Translations under genes and position numbers: made by a program
Shown: one piece after another, positions 33,365-41,079 of the stretch
Numbering within the stretch: position 1 is the first letter of the stretch
Layout: the number at the start of each line of letters is the position of its first letter
Origin: Caulobacterales bacterium
GTDB lineage: Bacteria > Pseudomonadota > Alphaproteobacteria > Caulobacterales > Caulobacteraceae
Length of the DNA stretch: 43,255 nt
NCBI GenBank assembly: GCA_017302335.1
Contig: JAFLCT010000009.1
Location: forward strand, 1 to 43,255
Reading direction: 5' to 3'
Notes under the pieces: model-generated
Told to the model about the DNA's origin: nothing
The model's database searches: none
Seen by the model: the letters and a program-made list of their open reading frames with translations, nothing else

Positions 33365-33735
33365 CTTACGATTTCGAGGCAATTCTTGCTTGTGCGCGGA
33401 AAGAGCTTGCATCGCATGGCTTCGATGAAGTCCACAGCAATGTCAAAGTCATACGCTATCAGCATCGAGCAACTCGGCAGGTGGTCTATATAGATCGAGA
33501 CGGCAAACCGGACCAAAAGAAGGTGTCTTTTGCCTTTCTGCCCCGCGACTTGACGGCATTCGCCGGTTTGGAAGGCGTAGCTAAGGCTCCTACAGGAAAA
33601 CACAGTTCAAACTATACCGTGTTTCCGAAAACCCTCTCCCGAAAGGGAGAGATGCAGCACGAGGGCGGTCGAGTGGTGCTGAAGTTCGCATCAAATTACA
33701 CATCCATCATCGAAGAAATTAAGCGCGGGGCATGA
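33361..33735 (+). CDS. Hypothetical 124-aa protein embedded in the gcv operon
   Basis: A 124-aa ORF whose composition (about half GC by eye, with frequent A/T-ending codons) differs sharply from the flanking 65-70% GC genes. It overlaps gcvPA (ATGA) at its start and gcvPB (ATGA) at its end, so all three would be translated in series. I see no signal, membrane segment or known motif; it is charged and mixed alpha/beta, with [15 protein letters not shown] in the middle. Residues about 92-97 are encoded by a perfect palindrome (33634-33651). It may be horizontally acquired. No function can be assigned. Confidence 0.65.
   Translation: MTYDFEAILACARKELASHGFDEVHSNVKVIRYQHRATRQVVYIDRDGKPDQKKVSFAFLPRDLTAFAGLEGVAKAPTGKHSSNYTVFPKTLSRKGEMQHEGGRVVLKFASNYTSIIEEIKRGA
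33634..33651. repeat. Perfect 18-nt hairpin inside the embedded ORF
   Basis: CTCTCCC, loop gaaa, GGGAGAG: a 7-bp stem with a GAAA tetraloop. It resembles the CTTCTCC-type hairpins at 8122 and 40389, but here it lies within a reading frame, encoding part of TLSRKGEM. Confidence 0.75.
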
Positions 33736-35321
33736 CGATGAGCACCATGAACACTGTCGGCCGTCCGACCACCCCGAATGCCGTTGCGAGCAAGCCCGCC
33801 ACCCTGACGGGGGGCCGGGGTCTGTTGCAGAACGAGCCGCTGATTTTCGAAGGCGACGGCTGGGGCAAAACCGGCGTCGATCTGCCGAAGCCCGCCACCA
33901 ACGGCTCGGACCTGGGCGATCTGGTTCGCAAGGACCCGATCGGTCTGCCGGGCCTGTCGGAGCCGGAGGCCATGCGCCACTATGTGCGGCTCAGCCAGAA
34001 GAACCACGCCATCGACCTGGCCATCTATCCGCTGGGGTCGTGCACGATGAAGCACAATCCGCGCCTGAACGAAAAGATGGCCCGCCTGCCCGGCTTCTCG
34101 GACATCCACCCGTTGCAACCCCAATCGACGGTGCAGGGCGCCCTGCAACTGATGGACAGCCTGGCGCACTGGCTGAAGACCCTGACCGGAATGCCCGCCG
34201 TGGCCCTGTCGCCCAAGGCCGGCGCCCACGGCGAACTGTGCGGCCTGATGGCCATCCGCGCCGCCCATGAGGCCAAGGGCGAGCACGAGCAGCGCCGCAA
34301 GGTGCTGGTGCCGACCTCGGCCCACGGCACCAACCCGGCCACGGCCGCCTTTGTCGGCTATTCGGTGGTCGAGGTGGCCCAGACCGACGACGGCCGTGTC
34401 GACGTGGCCGATCTGGCCGCCAAGCTGGGACCGGACGTCGCCGCCATCATGGTGACCAACCCCAACACCTGCGGCCTGTTCGAGCGCGACATCCTGGAGA
34501 TCAGCCGCCTGACCCACGAGGCGGGCGCGTACTTCTATTGCGACGGGGCCAACTTCAACGCCATCGTCGGCCGGGTGCGGCCGGGCGACCTGGGCGTCGA
34601 CGCCATGCACATCAATCTGCACAAGACCTTCTCGACGCCGCACGGCGGCGGCGGACCGGGCGCGGGTCCGGTAGTGCTGTCCGAAGCCCTGGCCCCCTTC
34701 GCCCCGGCCCCGTGGGTGGTGTCGGACGGCGACGGCTTCAAACTGGTCGAACGCGAAGAAGACGAGGCGGAACAGGCTTTTGGCCGTCTGTGCGCCTTCC
34801 AGGGCCAGATGGGTATGTATGTCCGCGCCCTCAGCTACATGATGAGCCACGGCTCTGACGGTCTGCGTCAAGTCGCCGAGGACGCCGTGCTGAACGCCAA
34901 CTACATCAAGGCCCGCCTGTCCGACCTGATGTCGCCAGCCTTCCCCGACGGTCCCTGTATGCACGAGGCCCTGTTCGACGACGAATGGCTGAAGGGCACG
35001 GACATCACCACGTTGGACTTCGCCAAGGCGATGATCGACGAGGGCTTCCACCCGATGACCATGTATTTCCCTCTGGTCGTCCACGGGGCCATGCTGATCG
35101 AGCCGACGGAGACGGAATCCAAGGCCGAGTTGGACCGCTTCATCACGGCCATGCGTGCGCTGGCGACGGCGGCCCTCGAAACCAAGGATGGAGCCGGTGA
35201 CGCCGACCGCTTCAAGGGCGCGCCCTTCCACGCCCCGATGCGCCGCCTGGACGAGACCCGCGCCGCCCGCCAGCCGGTCCTGCGCTGGACCGCCCCAGCC
35301 GGTTCGAACGCCGCGGCCTGA
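33732..35321 (+). CDS. gcvPB: Glycine dehydrogenase (decarboxylating) subunit 2
   Basis: The beta half of P protein, bearing the PLP lysine. It has 529 aa from the ATG at 33732; further in-frame ATGs at 33738 and 33747 are also possible starts, and 33738 has GGGG 8-11 nt upstream. The PLP-binding lysine is Lys298 in INLHKTFSTPHGGGGPG, preceded by YCDGANFNAI. It also shows YPLGSCTMKHNP (about residue 98) and SAHGTNPATAAF (about residue 197). It completes the gcvT-H-PA-(ORF)-PB operon; the L protein (lpd) is not in the window. Confidence 0.97.
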   Translation: MTMSTMNTVGRPTTPNAVASKPATLTGGRGLLQNEPLIFEGDGWGKTGVDLPKPATNGSDLGDLVRKDPIGLPGLSEPEAMRHYVRLSQKNHAIDLAIYPLGSCTMKHNPRLNEKMARLPGFSDIHPLQPQSTVQGALQLMDSLAHWLKTLTGMPAVALSPKAGAHGELCGLMAIRAAHEAKGEHEQRRKVLVPTSAHGTNPATAAFVGYSVVEVAQTDDGRVDVADLAAKLGPDVAAIMVTNPNTCGLFERDILEISRLTHEAGAYFYCDGANFNAIVGRVRPGDLGVDAMHINLHKTFSTPHGGGGPGAGPVVLSEALAPFAPAPWVVSDGDGFKLVEREEDEAEQAFGRLCAFQGQMGMYVRALSYMMSHGSDGLRQVAEDAVLNANYIKARLSDLMSPAFPDGPCMHEALFDDEWLKGTDITTLDFAKAMIDEGFHPMTMYFPLVVHGAMLIEPTETESKAELDRFITAMRALATAALETKDGAGDADRFKGAPFHAPMRRLDETRAARQPVLRWTAPAGSNAAA

Positions 35322-35353
35322 TCGGACGCTTCACATGACGGCGAGACCGCGCC

Positions 35354-35389
35354 ATCGCCCATCACGCCCTTCTGACGTGCATGGGCGAT
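35354..35389. repeat. Inverted repeat downstream of gcvPB
   Basis: ATCGCCCAT (35354-35362) and ATGGGCGAT (35381-35389) form a 9-bp stem with an 18-nt loop, 33 nt after the gcvPB stop. There is no T-tract, so it is only a weak terminator candidate. The rest of 35322-35554 shows no convincing gene; a 43-codon frame at 35335-35466 has no ribosome site or motif. Confidence 0.4.
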
Positions 35390-35554
35390 CGGTTGCGCAT
35401 CCGCATCGAGGACGAGCCTCCGGTACCGGCTGGGAACGGATCGTAAAGGCGTCCGTGGCAGACTGATCAGCGTCCGAAAGCGGAAAAAGCCGCGGTTCGG
35501 TCTCTGTACCGCCCGCCGCGTTCACCGATCCCGCTTCCAGAACGGACGCCCGTC

Positions 35555-35989
35555 GTGACCTGTGCTCCCGCCTTCCATCCCCGCCGACACTCGCCTGCGC
35601 GAGGTCTGCTGCCCCGCCTGAAACGGTTCGGCCAGATGGCCCTGGGCGGCCTGATCGTCGTCGCCGGGATCATCATCGCCCCCCTGCCCGGCCCGTTCGG
35701 CCTGCCGATCGCCCTGGTCGGCCTGGCGATGATCCTGAGGAACAGCTTCTGGGCCAAACGCCTGTTCATCCGCGCCCAATACGCCCGGCCAAGGGTTGTC
35801 TATCCCTTCCGCCGCCTGTTGCGCAAACGGCCCGAGTTCGCGCCGGTCATGTGGCAACAGATGCTGCGGGTCGAGAAACTGGCCCTGAGGCGAGGGCGCG
35901 GCGTCCTGGTCCGAATGCGCAAACGCCTGCGCCGCGAATTGCGTGACATCATCCCCGTGCCGGGCCTGTATCCGCGCACGGCAATGTGA
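35555..35989 (+). CDS. Small membrane protein, PGPGW-like
   Basis: A 144-aa protein beginning with GTG at 35555. A basic N-terminus leads into two hydrophobic segments (about residues 28-45 and 49-64) that flank APLPGPFGLPIALVG, close to the PGPGW-type transmembrane family, with Phe replacing Trp. A long, strongly basic C-terminal tail (about residues 66-144) follows and should face the cytoplasm. No enzymatic motif is present. The start codon is uncertain because no clear ribosome site is seen; an unusually basic leader of 20 residues would be lost with a later start. Confidence 0.7.
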   Translation: MTCAPAFHPRRHSPARGLLPRLKRFGQMALGGLIVVAGIIIAPLPGPFGLPIALVGLAMILRNSFWAKRLFIRAQYARPRVVYPFRRLLRKRPEFAPVMWQQMLRVEKLALRRGRGVLVRMRKRLRRELRDIIPVPGLYPRTAM

Positions 35990-36066
35990 ACGCCGCCCGC
36001 GCCAACAGGCGTATGCTCTCTCTCGCGTAATCGGGAACGAGCAAGCGTTGGGAGGCGCTATCGGTC

Positions 36067-36531
36067 ATGATGTCACGCGTACAAAAAGGAATGGTCGCCG
36101 GCGCCGTGGCCACCCTGGCGATTTCACTACTGGAATCCGTGAACATTCTGGCGCTGAAGTGGTTCGCGGCCTTTCCCCTGATCATCGCCAATCTTGTCGG
36201 TATGCCGGGAAACATGACCGTCGGCTGGATCGCCCATGCGATCACCGGCGTCTTCATCTTGGGACCGTTGTTCGGCGTTCTGTATTCACGTCTGCCGACG
36301 GACACCGCCGAGACCAAGGGCATCGTGTTCGCCGTCGGGGCCTTCGCAGCCTTCATGGTGGCGGTGATGCTGTTCGGCGACAATGGATCCTTCGGGCGCA
36401 ACTTCGGCTCTATCGCCTGGATTTTGTTCATGCACGCCGTCTTCGGCATCGTGCTGGGCAACGTCTATGCCCGGCTGCTGAGCCGCGACAAACGGCGAGG
36501 CGCGCCGATGAACGCCCAACCGGCGCACTGA
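36067..36531 (+). CDS. Four-helix integral membrane protein of unknown function
   Basis: A 154-aa membrane protein with four predicted helices (about residues 5-26, 51-72, 82-103 and 113-137), including VGWIAHAITGVFILGPLFG. The N-terminal MVAGAVATLAISLLE pattern resembles small DUF6789-type or YagU-like proteins; the match is loose. The ATG at 36067 has GGGAGGC about 10 nt upstream. It is a lone gene between the PGPGW-like gene and the ATP synthase terminator. No catalytic residues stand out. Confidence 0.75.
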   Translation: MMSRVQKGMVAGAVATLAISLLESVNILALKWFAAFPLIIANLVGMPGNMTVGWIAHAITGVFILGPLFGVLYSRLPTDTAETKGIVFAVGAFAAFMVAVMLFGDNGSFGRNFGSIAWILFMHAVFGIVLGNVYARLLSRDKRRGAPMNAQPAH

Positions 36532-36552
36532 CGCCGCCCCCTGAAACGACAA

Positions 36553-36578
36553 AGGCCCCCGTCGCGGGACGGGGGCCT
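36553..36578. terminator. Bidirectional terminator between membrane protein and atpF
   Basis: An 11-bp perfect stem (AGGCCCCCGTC, loop gcgg, GACGGGGGCCT) lies between two convergent stop codons. Short A-rich and T-rich flanks (gacaaagg on the left, tctgaatcgtgtttgt on the right) fit use in both directions. Confidence 0.85.
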
Positions 36579-36605
36579 CTGAATCGTGTTTGTCTCTGAT
36601 CGAAA

Positions 36606-37118
36606 TCAGTTCAACCGAGACCCGATCTGGGCGATGGCGCCGTCCAGCAGGGGATCGGCCTTTTGGCTTGCCGCGCGCTGGGTCAGGATCGCTTCGGCGG
36701 CCTTGGCGGCCAGGTCGGCGGCGGCGGCCTTCACCTCGGCTGAAGCCTGGGCCTCGGCCTGGGCGATACGGCGTTCCGCAAGGGCCTGACGGCGAGCCAG
36801 GCTGTCTTCCAGCTTGGCCATGGCCTCTTCTTCCAGACGACGGGCATCGGCCTCGGCGGCCTTCAGCATATCGGCGGCCTGGGCCTCGGCCTCGACCTTT
36901 TCCTTGCGGATCTGGGCCAGAAGGGCTTCGGCCTCGGCGCGCAGGCGCGCGGCCTCATCCAGTTCGCCCTGGATCTTGGCGGCCTTGGCGTCCAACTGGC
37001 CGCCGATCAGTTTCGGCGCGCCAACGGCCGCCACGATGACGAGGAAGGCGATCAGGCCGATGGCCACCCACAGTTCCGGGTTGGCCAGGTCGTAGAGATG
37101 GGGATTGAAGAATTCCAT
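36606..37118 (-). CDS. atpF: ATP synthase Fo subunit b
   Basis: Part of the peripheral stalk of F-type ATP synthase. It has 170 aa, with one N-terminal membrane helix (about residues 17-35, WVAIGLIAFLVIVAAVGAP) and a long Ala/Glu/Lys-rich coiled coil (about 45-150). The starting ATG shares a base with the stop of the b' gene (TGATG), so the pair is coupled. Last gene of the Fo cluster, ended by a strong terminator. Together with b' it forms a heterodimeric stator, as in most alphaproteobacteria. Confidence 0.94.
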   Translation of the reverse strand: MEFFNPHLYDLANPELWVAIGLIAFLVIVAAVGAPKLIGGQLDAKAAKIQGELDEAARLRAEAEALLAQIRKEKVEAEAQAADMLKAAEADARRLEEEAMAKLEDSLARRQALAERRIAQAEAQASAEVKAAAADLAAKAAEAILTQRAASQKADPLLDGAIAQIGSRLN

Positions 37119-37711
37119 CAGGCGGCTCCCTTGACCGCGGCGGCGGTCTCGGCCGTATCGGGCGCCTTGCCGGTCAAGCGCTCGACCATGGCGGCGGCGG
37201 TATCGGCCGCGATGGTCGAGACGTTGCTCATGGCGGCGTCGCGGGTCTTGGCGATGGCGGCCTCGGCCTCGGCGATACGGGCCGAGACGGTCGCTTCTTC
37301 CGCGGCGGCGCGGGCGTTGGCGTCTTCGGTGACCCGAGCCTTGGCGGCGGCGGCGGTGGCGCGGGCCGAGGCGCGAGCGTCCTCGACTTCACGCTTGGCG
37401 GCCTCGGCCTGGCCCGCAGCTTCGGCCTGGACCTGACGCGCGGTTTCGACGGCGCCCGAAATGGTCGCCGCGCGTTCGTCCAGCACCTTGCGGATGCGTG
37501 GGGTGAACACCTTGGCGATCAACAGATACAGCAGGGCGAACAGGAAGATCAGATAGACGATCTGCCCGAACCAGTGCTGGAACTCGAACTGCGGCAGGCC
37601 GCCGGATTCGTGCTCGCCGCCCGAGGCGTGCTCGGTCGTGGCGTGCGTGTCCGCGATCGCGACCGGTTGGGGCGCGTCGGCGGGCGTCACAGGTTGGGCT
37701 TGAACGGTCAT
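37118..37711 (-). CDS. ATP synthase Fo subunit b'
   Basis: The second stator subunit. It has 197 aa. A polar His/Glu-rich N-terminal extension of about 45 residues precedes the membrane helix (about 51-68, IVYLIFLFALLYLLIAKVF) and a long Ala-rich coiled coil. The extension is longer than in most b' proteins, but no shorter start with a better ribosome site is evident. It lies 75 nt after atpE and overlaps the b gene by one base. Sometimes named atpG or atpF2; the symbol is left blank because usage varies. Confidence 0.93.
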   Translation of the reverse strand: MTVQAQPVTPADAPQPVAIADTHATTEHASGGEHESGGLPQFEFQHWFGQIVYLIFLFALLYLLIAKVFTPRIRKVLDERAATISGAVETARQVQAEAAGQAEAAKREVEDARASARATAAAAKARVTEDANARAAAEEATVSARIAEAEAAIAKTRDAAMSNVSTIAADTAAAMVERLTGKAPDTAETAAAVKGAA

Positions 37712-37786
37712 CGATCGCCTGAAGTGGTAAACGTAGAGGGCGTCAATCGACGGCGCGGGGCGTTCCCACGCCGCCGTCGATGCGGA

Positions 37787-38011
37787 TTACGAGATCCAGA
37801 TCAGGATGCCCATGACGAAGGCCAGGATGCCCAGGGCCTCGGCCAGGGCGGCGCCCACGAACAGGTTGCCGATCTGCGAACCGGCGGCCGACGGGTTGCG
37901 CAGAGCGCCCGCCAGGAAGTTGCCGAAGATGTTGCCGACGCCGATGCCAGCGCCGATCATGCCGCACATCGCGATGCCGGCGCCGATGAGTTTGGCGGCT
38001 TGAGGATCCAT
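37787..38011 (-). CDS. atpE: ATP synthase Fo subunit c
   Basis: The proton-carrying ring subunit. It has 74 aa, two helices joined by the conserved polar loop (RNPSAAGSQ), with the proton-binding Glu58 in [11 protein letters not shown] chose the ATG at 38011 ([12 protein letters not shown]) because AGGA lies 9 nt upstream; an ATG at 38017 is only 3 nt from that site. The GIGVG motif in helix 1 (residues about 23-27) fits close packing in the ring. No sodium-type residue pattern is evident, so it is likely proton-coupled. Confidence 0.95.
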   Translation of the reverse strand: MDPQAAKLIGAGIAMCGMIGAGIGVGNIFGNFLAGALRNPSAAGSQIGNLFVGAALAEALGILAFVMGILIWIS

Positions 38012-38059
38012 GGTCATAAGTCCTGTTTAGGTGGGGTTGAAAGGGATGAAGGGCTGGCC

Positions 38060-38839
38060 TTAGTGGCCATGGCCCAGATTGACCACATCATTGAGATAGA
38101 TGCAGGTCAGAACCGCGAAAACGAAGGCCTGGAGGAAGGCCACGAGGAATTCCAGCGCCGTCAGGCCGATGGTCATGCCCATCGACAACGGGAAGATCAG
38201 CAAGCCGAACCAACCGGCCGCGCCGACGATGGCCGTGGCCACGAAACCGGCGAAGACCTTCAAGGCGATGTGGCCGCCCATCATGTTGCCGAACAAACGC
38301 AGCGTCAGGGTGATGGGGCGCAGCAGGAACGAGAAGAACTCGATCAGACCGACGATCGGACGCATCACCAGGGGCGCGCCCGAGGGCCAGAACAGCTTCA
38401 GCATACCGGGACCGTTCTTCACGATGCCGACGATGACCACCAGGGCGAAGGTTATGACGCCGAAGGTGGCGGTCACGGCCAGTTGCGAGGTGGCGGTGAA
38501 GCTCAGGAACATACCCAGCAGGTTCATGCCCAGGATGAACAGGAAGATCGTGAAGACGAACGGGAAATACTTCCTGCCGTCGTGCCCGATGATCGAGTCG
38601 GTCAGGCCGTCGATCATGCCGAACAGGGTTTCGCCCACGACCTGAAACCGCCCCGGCACCACCTTGGCGTTCGAGGTGAAGACAGCCAGGAAGGCGACCA
38701 CGGCCAGAAAGGCGATGGTCATCGCCAGGTGCGAATTGGTGAAGGCCAGGTGCACAGTGCCGACGACCGGCAGGGTGACCTCGCCGAAGTCGAGACCCGG
38801 AAGAGGCTGAACCTTGAACTGATGTAGCGGATCGGCCAT
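38060..38839 (-). CDS. atpB: ATP synthase Fo subunit a
   Basis: Forms the proton half-channels against the c-ring. It has 259 aa with five to six membrane helices. The essential arginine is Arg181 in TLRLFGNMMGGH. It also shows NLLGMFLSF (about residues 106-114) and, near the C-terminus, the conserved Gln in FLQAFVFAVL. The His-rich tail (NLGHGH) is common in this group. It lies 7 nt after atpI and 48 nt before atpE. The F1 genes (atpA, D, G, H, C) are not here, as expected for a split operon. Confidence 0.96.
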   Translation of the reverse strand: MADPLHQFKVQPLPGLDFGEVTLPVVGTVHLAFTNSHLAMTIAFLAVVAFLAVFTSNAKVVPGRFQVVGETLFGMIDGLTDSIIGHDGRKYFPFVFTIFLFILGMNLLGMFLSFTATSQLAVTATFGVITFALVVIVGIVKNGPGMLKLFWPSGAPLVMRPIVGLIEFFSFLLRPITLTLRLFGNMMGGHIALKVFAGFVATAIVGAAGWFGLLIFPLSMGMTIGLTALEFLVAFLQAFVFAVLTCIYLNDVVNLGHGH

Positions 38840-38846
38840 CGGTCGA

Positions 38847-39206
38847 TCAGGCTCCTTCGTCTTCGTCGTCGAAAGGAACCGACTTCGGCTCCCCGTGTTT
38901 GTTGGCCTCGGCCATCAGGCGCTGCGCCGTGCGCCACGCCATCCAGATCGAGAGAGCGAAGCCCAGAAGGACGCCGCTGATAATTCCCACCGGCGTGGTG
39001 CCGGCGAAATGATCTACAGCCCAGCCGATAGCCAGGCCCACGAAGACGCCGCCGAGCAGATCGGCGATGATCTTCCAGGCCTGACTGGCCGCCGCCTGCC
39101 CCGCCGCGTCGAATGACGGCTCCGGGGTCGTGCGCGCCTCCAGATCGGATGCGCTTTTCTGGAGACGAGCGATCGCCTCTTCGCGCGATTCCGGTTCTTG
39201 GGACAT
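38847..39206 (-). CDS. atpI: ATP synthase assembly protein AtpI
   Basis: A 119-aa membrane protein that helps assemble the c-ring and perhaps handle magnesium or potassium. A charged N-terminal region (about residues 1-40) precedes two helices (about 44-64 and 71-92), with LGGVFVGLAIGWAVD in the first, typical of the AtpI/F0F1-ATPase gene-1 family. First gene of the Fo cluster; GAGG lies 5 nt upstream of the ATG. Its acidic tail ends FDDEDEGA. Confidence 0.88.
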   Translation of the reverse strand: MSQEPESREEAIARLQKSASDLEARTTPEPSFDAAGQAAASQAWKIIADLLGGVFVGLAIGWAVDHFAGTTPVGIISGVLLGFALSIWMAWRTAQRLMAEANKHGEPKSVPFDDEDEGA

Positions 39207-39271
39207 GGCGGCCTCAGCACTCCTTGATCCGCCGTATGACGAGCCTCGGAGGGGGTCTGAATTCGGCGCGG

Positions 39272-39300
39272 AACCTATAGGCGAGGGCCGGTTTGGTCAA
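39272..39300 (-). promoter_or_regulatory. Promoter of the Fo ATP synthase cluster
   Basis: On the minus strand TTGACC is followed 14 nt later by CTATAGGTT, the spacing seen for Caulobacter housekeeping promoters. It lies about 65 nt before the atpI ATG, in the gap shared with ispH. I see no equally good promoter facing ispH, although CCTAGGTT lies at 39400-39407. Confidence 0.55.
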
Positions 39301-39413
39301 GGACAGTATGGTTGCGCTCAAAATCCTGTCTTTGTTGAGCTTTTCTGCTCAGAGAACGGGGCGCGGCGAACGGCCGCTGGCGAGCGGGCGTCACAGGCCC
39401 TAGGTTGGCGGCC

Positions 39414-40385
39414 ATGGACGCCGCCCAGCCCTTCCCCGCCGATTCCCGCCGCTCGATCACGGTGCGGCTGGCGACGCCGCGCGGCTTTTGCGCCGGGGTG
39501 GACCGCGCCATCCAGATCGTCGAACGCGCCCTGGAGAAGTTCGGCCCCCCCGTCTATGTGCGCCACGAGATCGTGCACAACCGCCATGTGGTCGAGCGGT
39601 TGAAGGCCCTGGGCGCGGTGTTCGTGAAAGAGCTGGACGAATGCCCGGACGACCGGCCGGTCGTCTTTTCGGCCCACGGCGTGCCCAAGTCGGTGCCCGC
39701 GGCGGCGCGATCGCGCGAGATGCTGTTCCTGGACGCCACCTGCCCGCTGGTGTCCAAGGTCCATGTCGAGGCCGAACGTCACCACGCGGCCGGACGCCAC
39801 ATCATCCTGATCGGCCACGCCGGTCACCCGGAGGTGATCGGCACCATGGGCCAGTTGCCGCCCGGCGCCATCACCCTGATCGAGACCGCGCGCGACGCCG
39901 AGGCGTTCGAACGGCCCGGCGACGCCCCCTTGGCCTACGCCACCCAGACGACCCTGTCGGTCGACGACACGGCCGAAGTCCTGGCCGTGCTGAAGCGCCG
40001 TTTCCCCGAACTGCCCGACCCGCACAAGGAAGACATCTGCTACGCCACCACCAACCGGCAGGAGGCGGTCAAGCGGCTGGGCGACGGCTGCGACCTGGTG
40101 CTGGTGGTCGGGTCCCAGAATTCGTCCAACTCGGCCCGTCTGGTCGAGGTGGCCCTGCGCGCCGGGGCTGGCGACGCCCGTCTGGTGGACGACGCGGGCC
40201 ATGTCGACTGGTCATGGTTCGAGGGCGTGAACAGCGTCGGCGTCACCGCAGGCGCCTCAGCGCCCGAGCCGTTGATCGAGGCCCTGATCGAAGCCATCCA
40301 AGCCCGGTTCAACGCCGCCGTGATCGAGGACGACGGCGAACGCGAGACGGTGGCCTTCAAACTGCCCCGGGCGCTGACCGTCTAA
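39414..40385 (+). CDS. ispH: 4-hydroxy-3-methylbut-2-enyl diphosphate reductase
   Basis: The last step of the MEP isoprenoid pathway, making IPP and DMAPP with a [4Fe-4S] cluster. It has 323 aa from the ATG at 39414. The three cluster cysteines are in [10 protein letters not shown] (about residue 24), [11 protein letters not shown] (about residue 109) and [10 protein letters not shown] (about residue 207). The substrate-binding [17 protein letters not shown] and SQNSSNS segments are also intact. An in-frame TTG at 39405 is a less likely start. It converges on scpB across a hairpin. Confidence 0.97.
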   Translation: MDAAQPFPADSRRSITVRLATPRGFCAGVDRAIQIVERALEKFGPPVYVRHEIVHNRHVVERLKALGAVFVKELDECPDDRPVVFSAHGVPKSVPAAARSREMLFLDATCPLVSKVHVEAERHHAAGRHIILIGHAGHPEVIGTMGQLPPGAITLIETARDAEAFERPGDAPLAYATQTTLSVDDTAEVLAVLKRRFPELPDPHKEDICYATTNRQEAVKRLGDGCDLVLVVGSQNSSNSARLVEVALRAGAGDARLVDDAGHVDWSWFEGVNSVGVTAGASAPEPLIEALIEAIQARFNAAVIEDDGERETVAFKLPRALTV

Positions 40386-40388
40386 ATC

Positions 40389-40411
40389 CCTTCTCCCCTT
40401 GAGAGAGAAGG
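40389..40411. terminator. Hairpin between ispH and scpB, likely bidirectional terminator (dispersed repeat)
   Basis: CCTTCTC, 9-nt loop, GAGAAGG, located 4 nt after the ispH stop and 3 nt before the scpB stop. The sequence is nearly the same as the hairpin at 8122-8144, which also joins two convergent stops. The stem is 7 bp and lacks a T-tract. Confidence 0.65.
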
Positions 40412-40413
40412 AT

Positions 40414-41079
40414 TCATTCCTCGCCCACGAAATCCTGTGCGAACTCGGGGCTGTCGTGGTCGAGATCGCTCAGCAGGTCCTCGTCCTCCTCAGGCCCGCG
40501 ACCGGGGTCCGGCACCTCGAAGCCCGGCGGCATGGACAGGTCCAGCAGGCCCGCCGCCCGCATATCCTGCACCCCCGGCAGGTCGTGCACGCTGGCCAGG
40601 CCGAAATGCTCCAGGAATTTGTCCGAGGTGGCGTAGGTCACCGGGCGTCCCGGCGTCCGCCGCCGTCCACGCAACCGAACGAAACCCATCTCCAGCAGCA
40701 GGTCCAAAGTCCCGCGCGACAGCGACACGCCCCGCACGCTTTCGATCTCGGCGCGGGTGCAGGGCTGGTGGTAGGCGATGATGGCCAAGGTCTCGAGCGC
40801 GGCCTTGGACAGGCGGCGCGGCTCCTCGCGCTCCTCGGTCATCAGGAAAGACAGGTCAGGCGCGGTGCGGAAGCGCCAGCGGTCGGCCACGCACTCCAGC
40901 TCGACCCCGCGGCCCTGATAGCGTTGACGCAGGGCGGCGATGGCCCCGCCGACATCCGCGCCTTCGGGCAGGCGGCGCGCGATCTCGGCCGCCGACAGCG
41001 GCCCGGCGGCGGCGAACAGCAGGGCCTCGACCCGGCGTTCGATCTCGGCCTCGTCCGGCTTGAACTCCAGATCGCTCAC
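40414..41079 (-). CDS. scpB: Segregation and condensation protein B
   Basis: Winged-helix partner of the Smc-ScpAB condensin, needed for chromosome folding and segregation. It has 221 aa. It shows VEALLFAAAGPLSAAEIARRL at the start (about residues 17-37, where LFAAAGPLS is the signature) and LETLAIIAYHQPCTRAEIESVRG (about residues 96-118; core IIAYHQP). It ends in an acidic tail rich in Asp and Glu. The start overlaps the scpA stop by 4 nt. smc itself is not in the window. Confidence 0.95.
   Translation of the reverse strand: MSDLEFKPDEAEIERRVEALLFAAAGPLSAAEIARRLPEGADVGGAIAALRQRYQGRGVELECVADRWRFRTAPDLSFLMTEEREEPRRLSKAALETLAIIAYHQPCTRAEIESVRGVSLSRGTLDLLLEMGFVRLRGRRRTPGRPVTYATSDKFLEHFGLASVHDLPGVQDMRAAGLLDLSMPPGFEVPDPGRGPEEDEDLLSDLDHDSPEFAQDFVGEE

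Noticed and set aside
33696..35231. 511-codon minus-strand frame opposite gcvPB.
   Set aside because: Antisense shadow of a highly conserved enzyme; composition rich in Gly, Gln, His and Val is typical of reverse-complement frames in high-GC genes.
35335..35466. 43-codon plus-strand ORF after gcvPB.
   Set aside because: No ribosome-binding site, Arg/Pro/His-rich low-complexity product, and it overlaps an inverted repeat that better explains the sequence.
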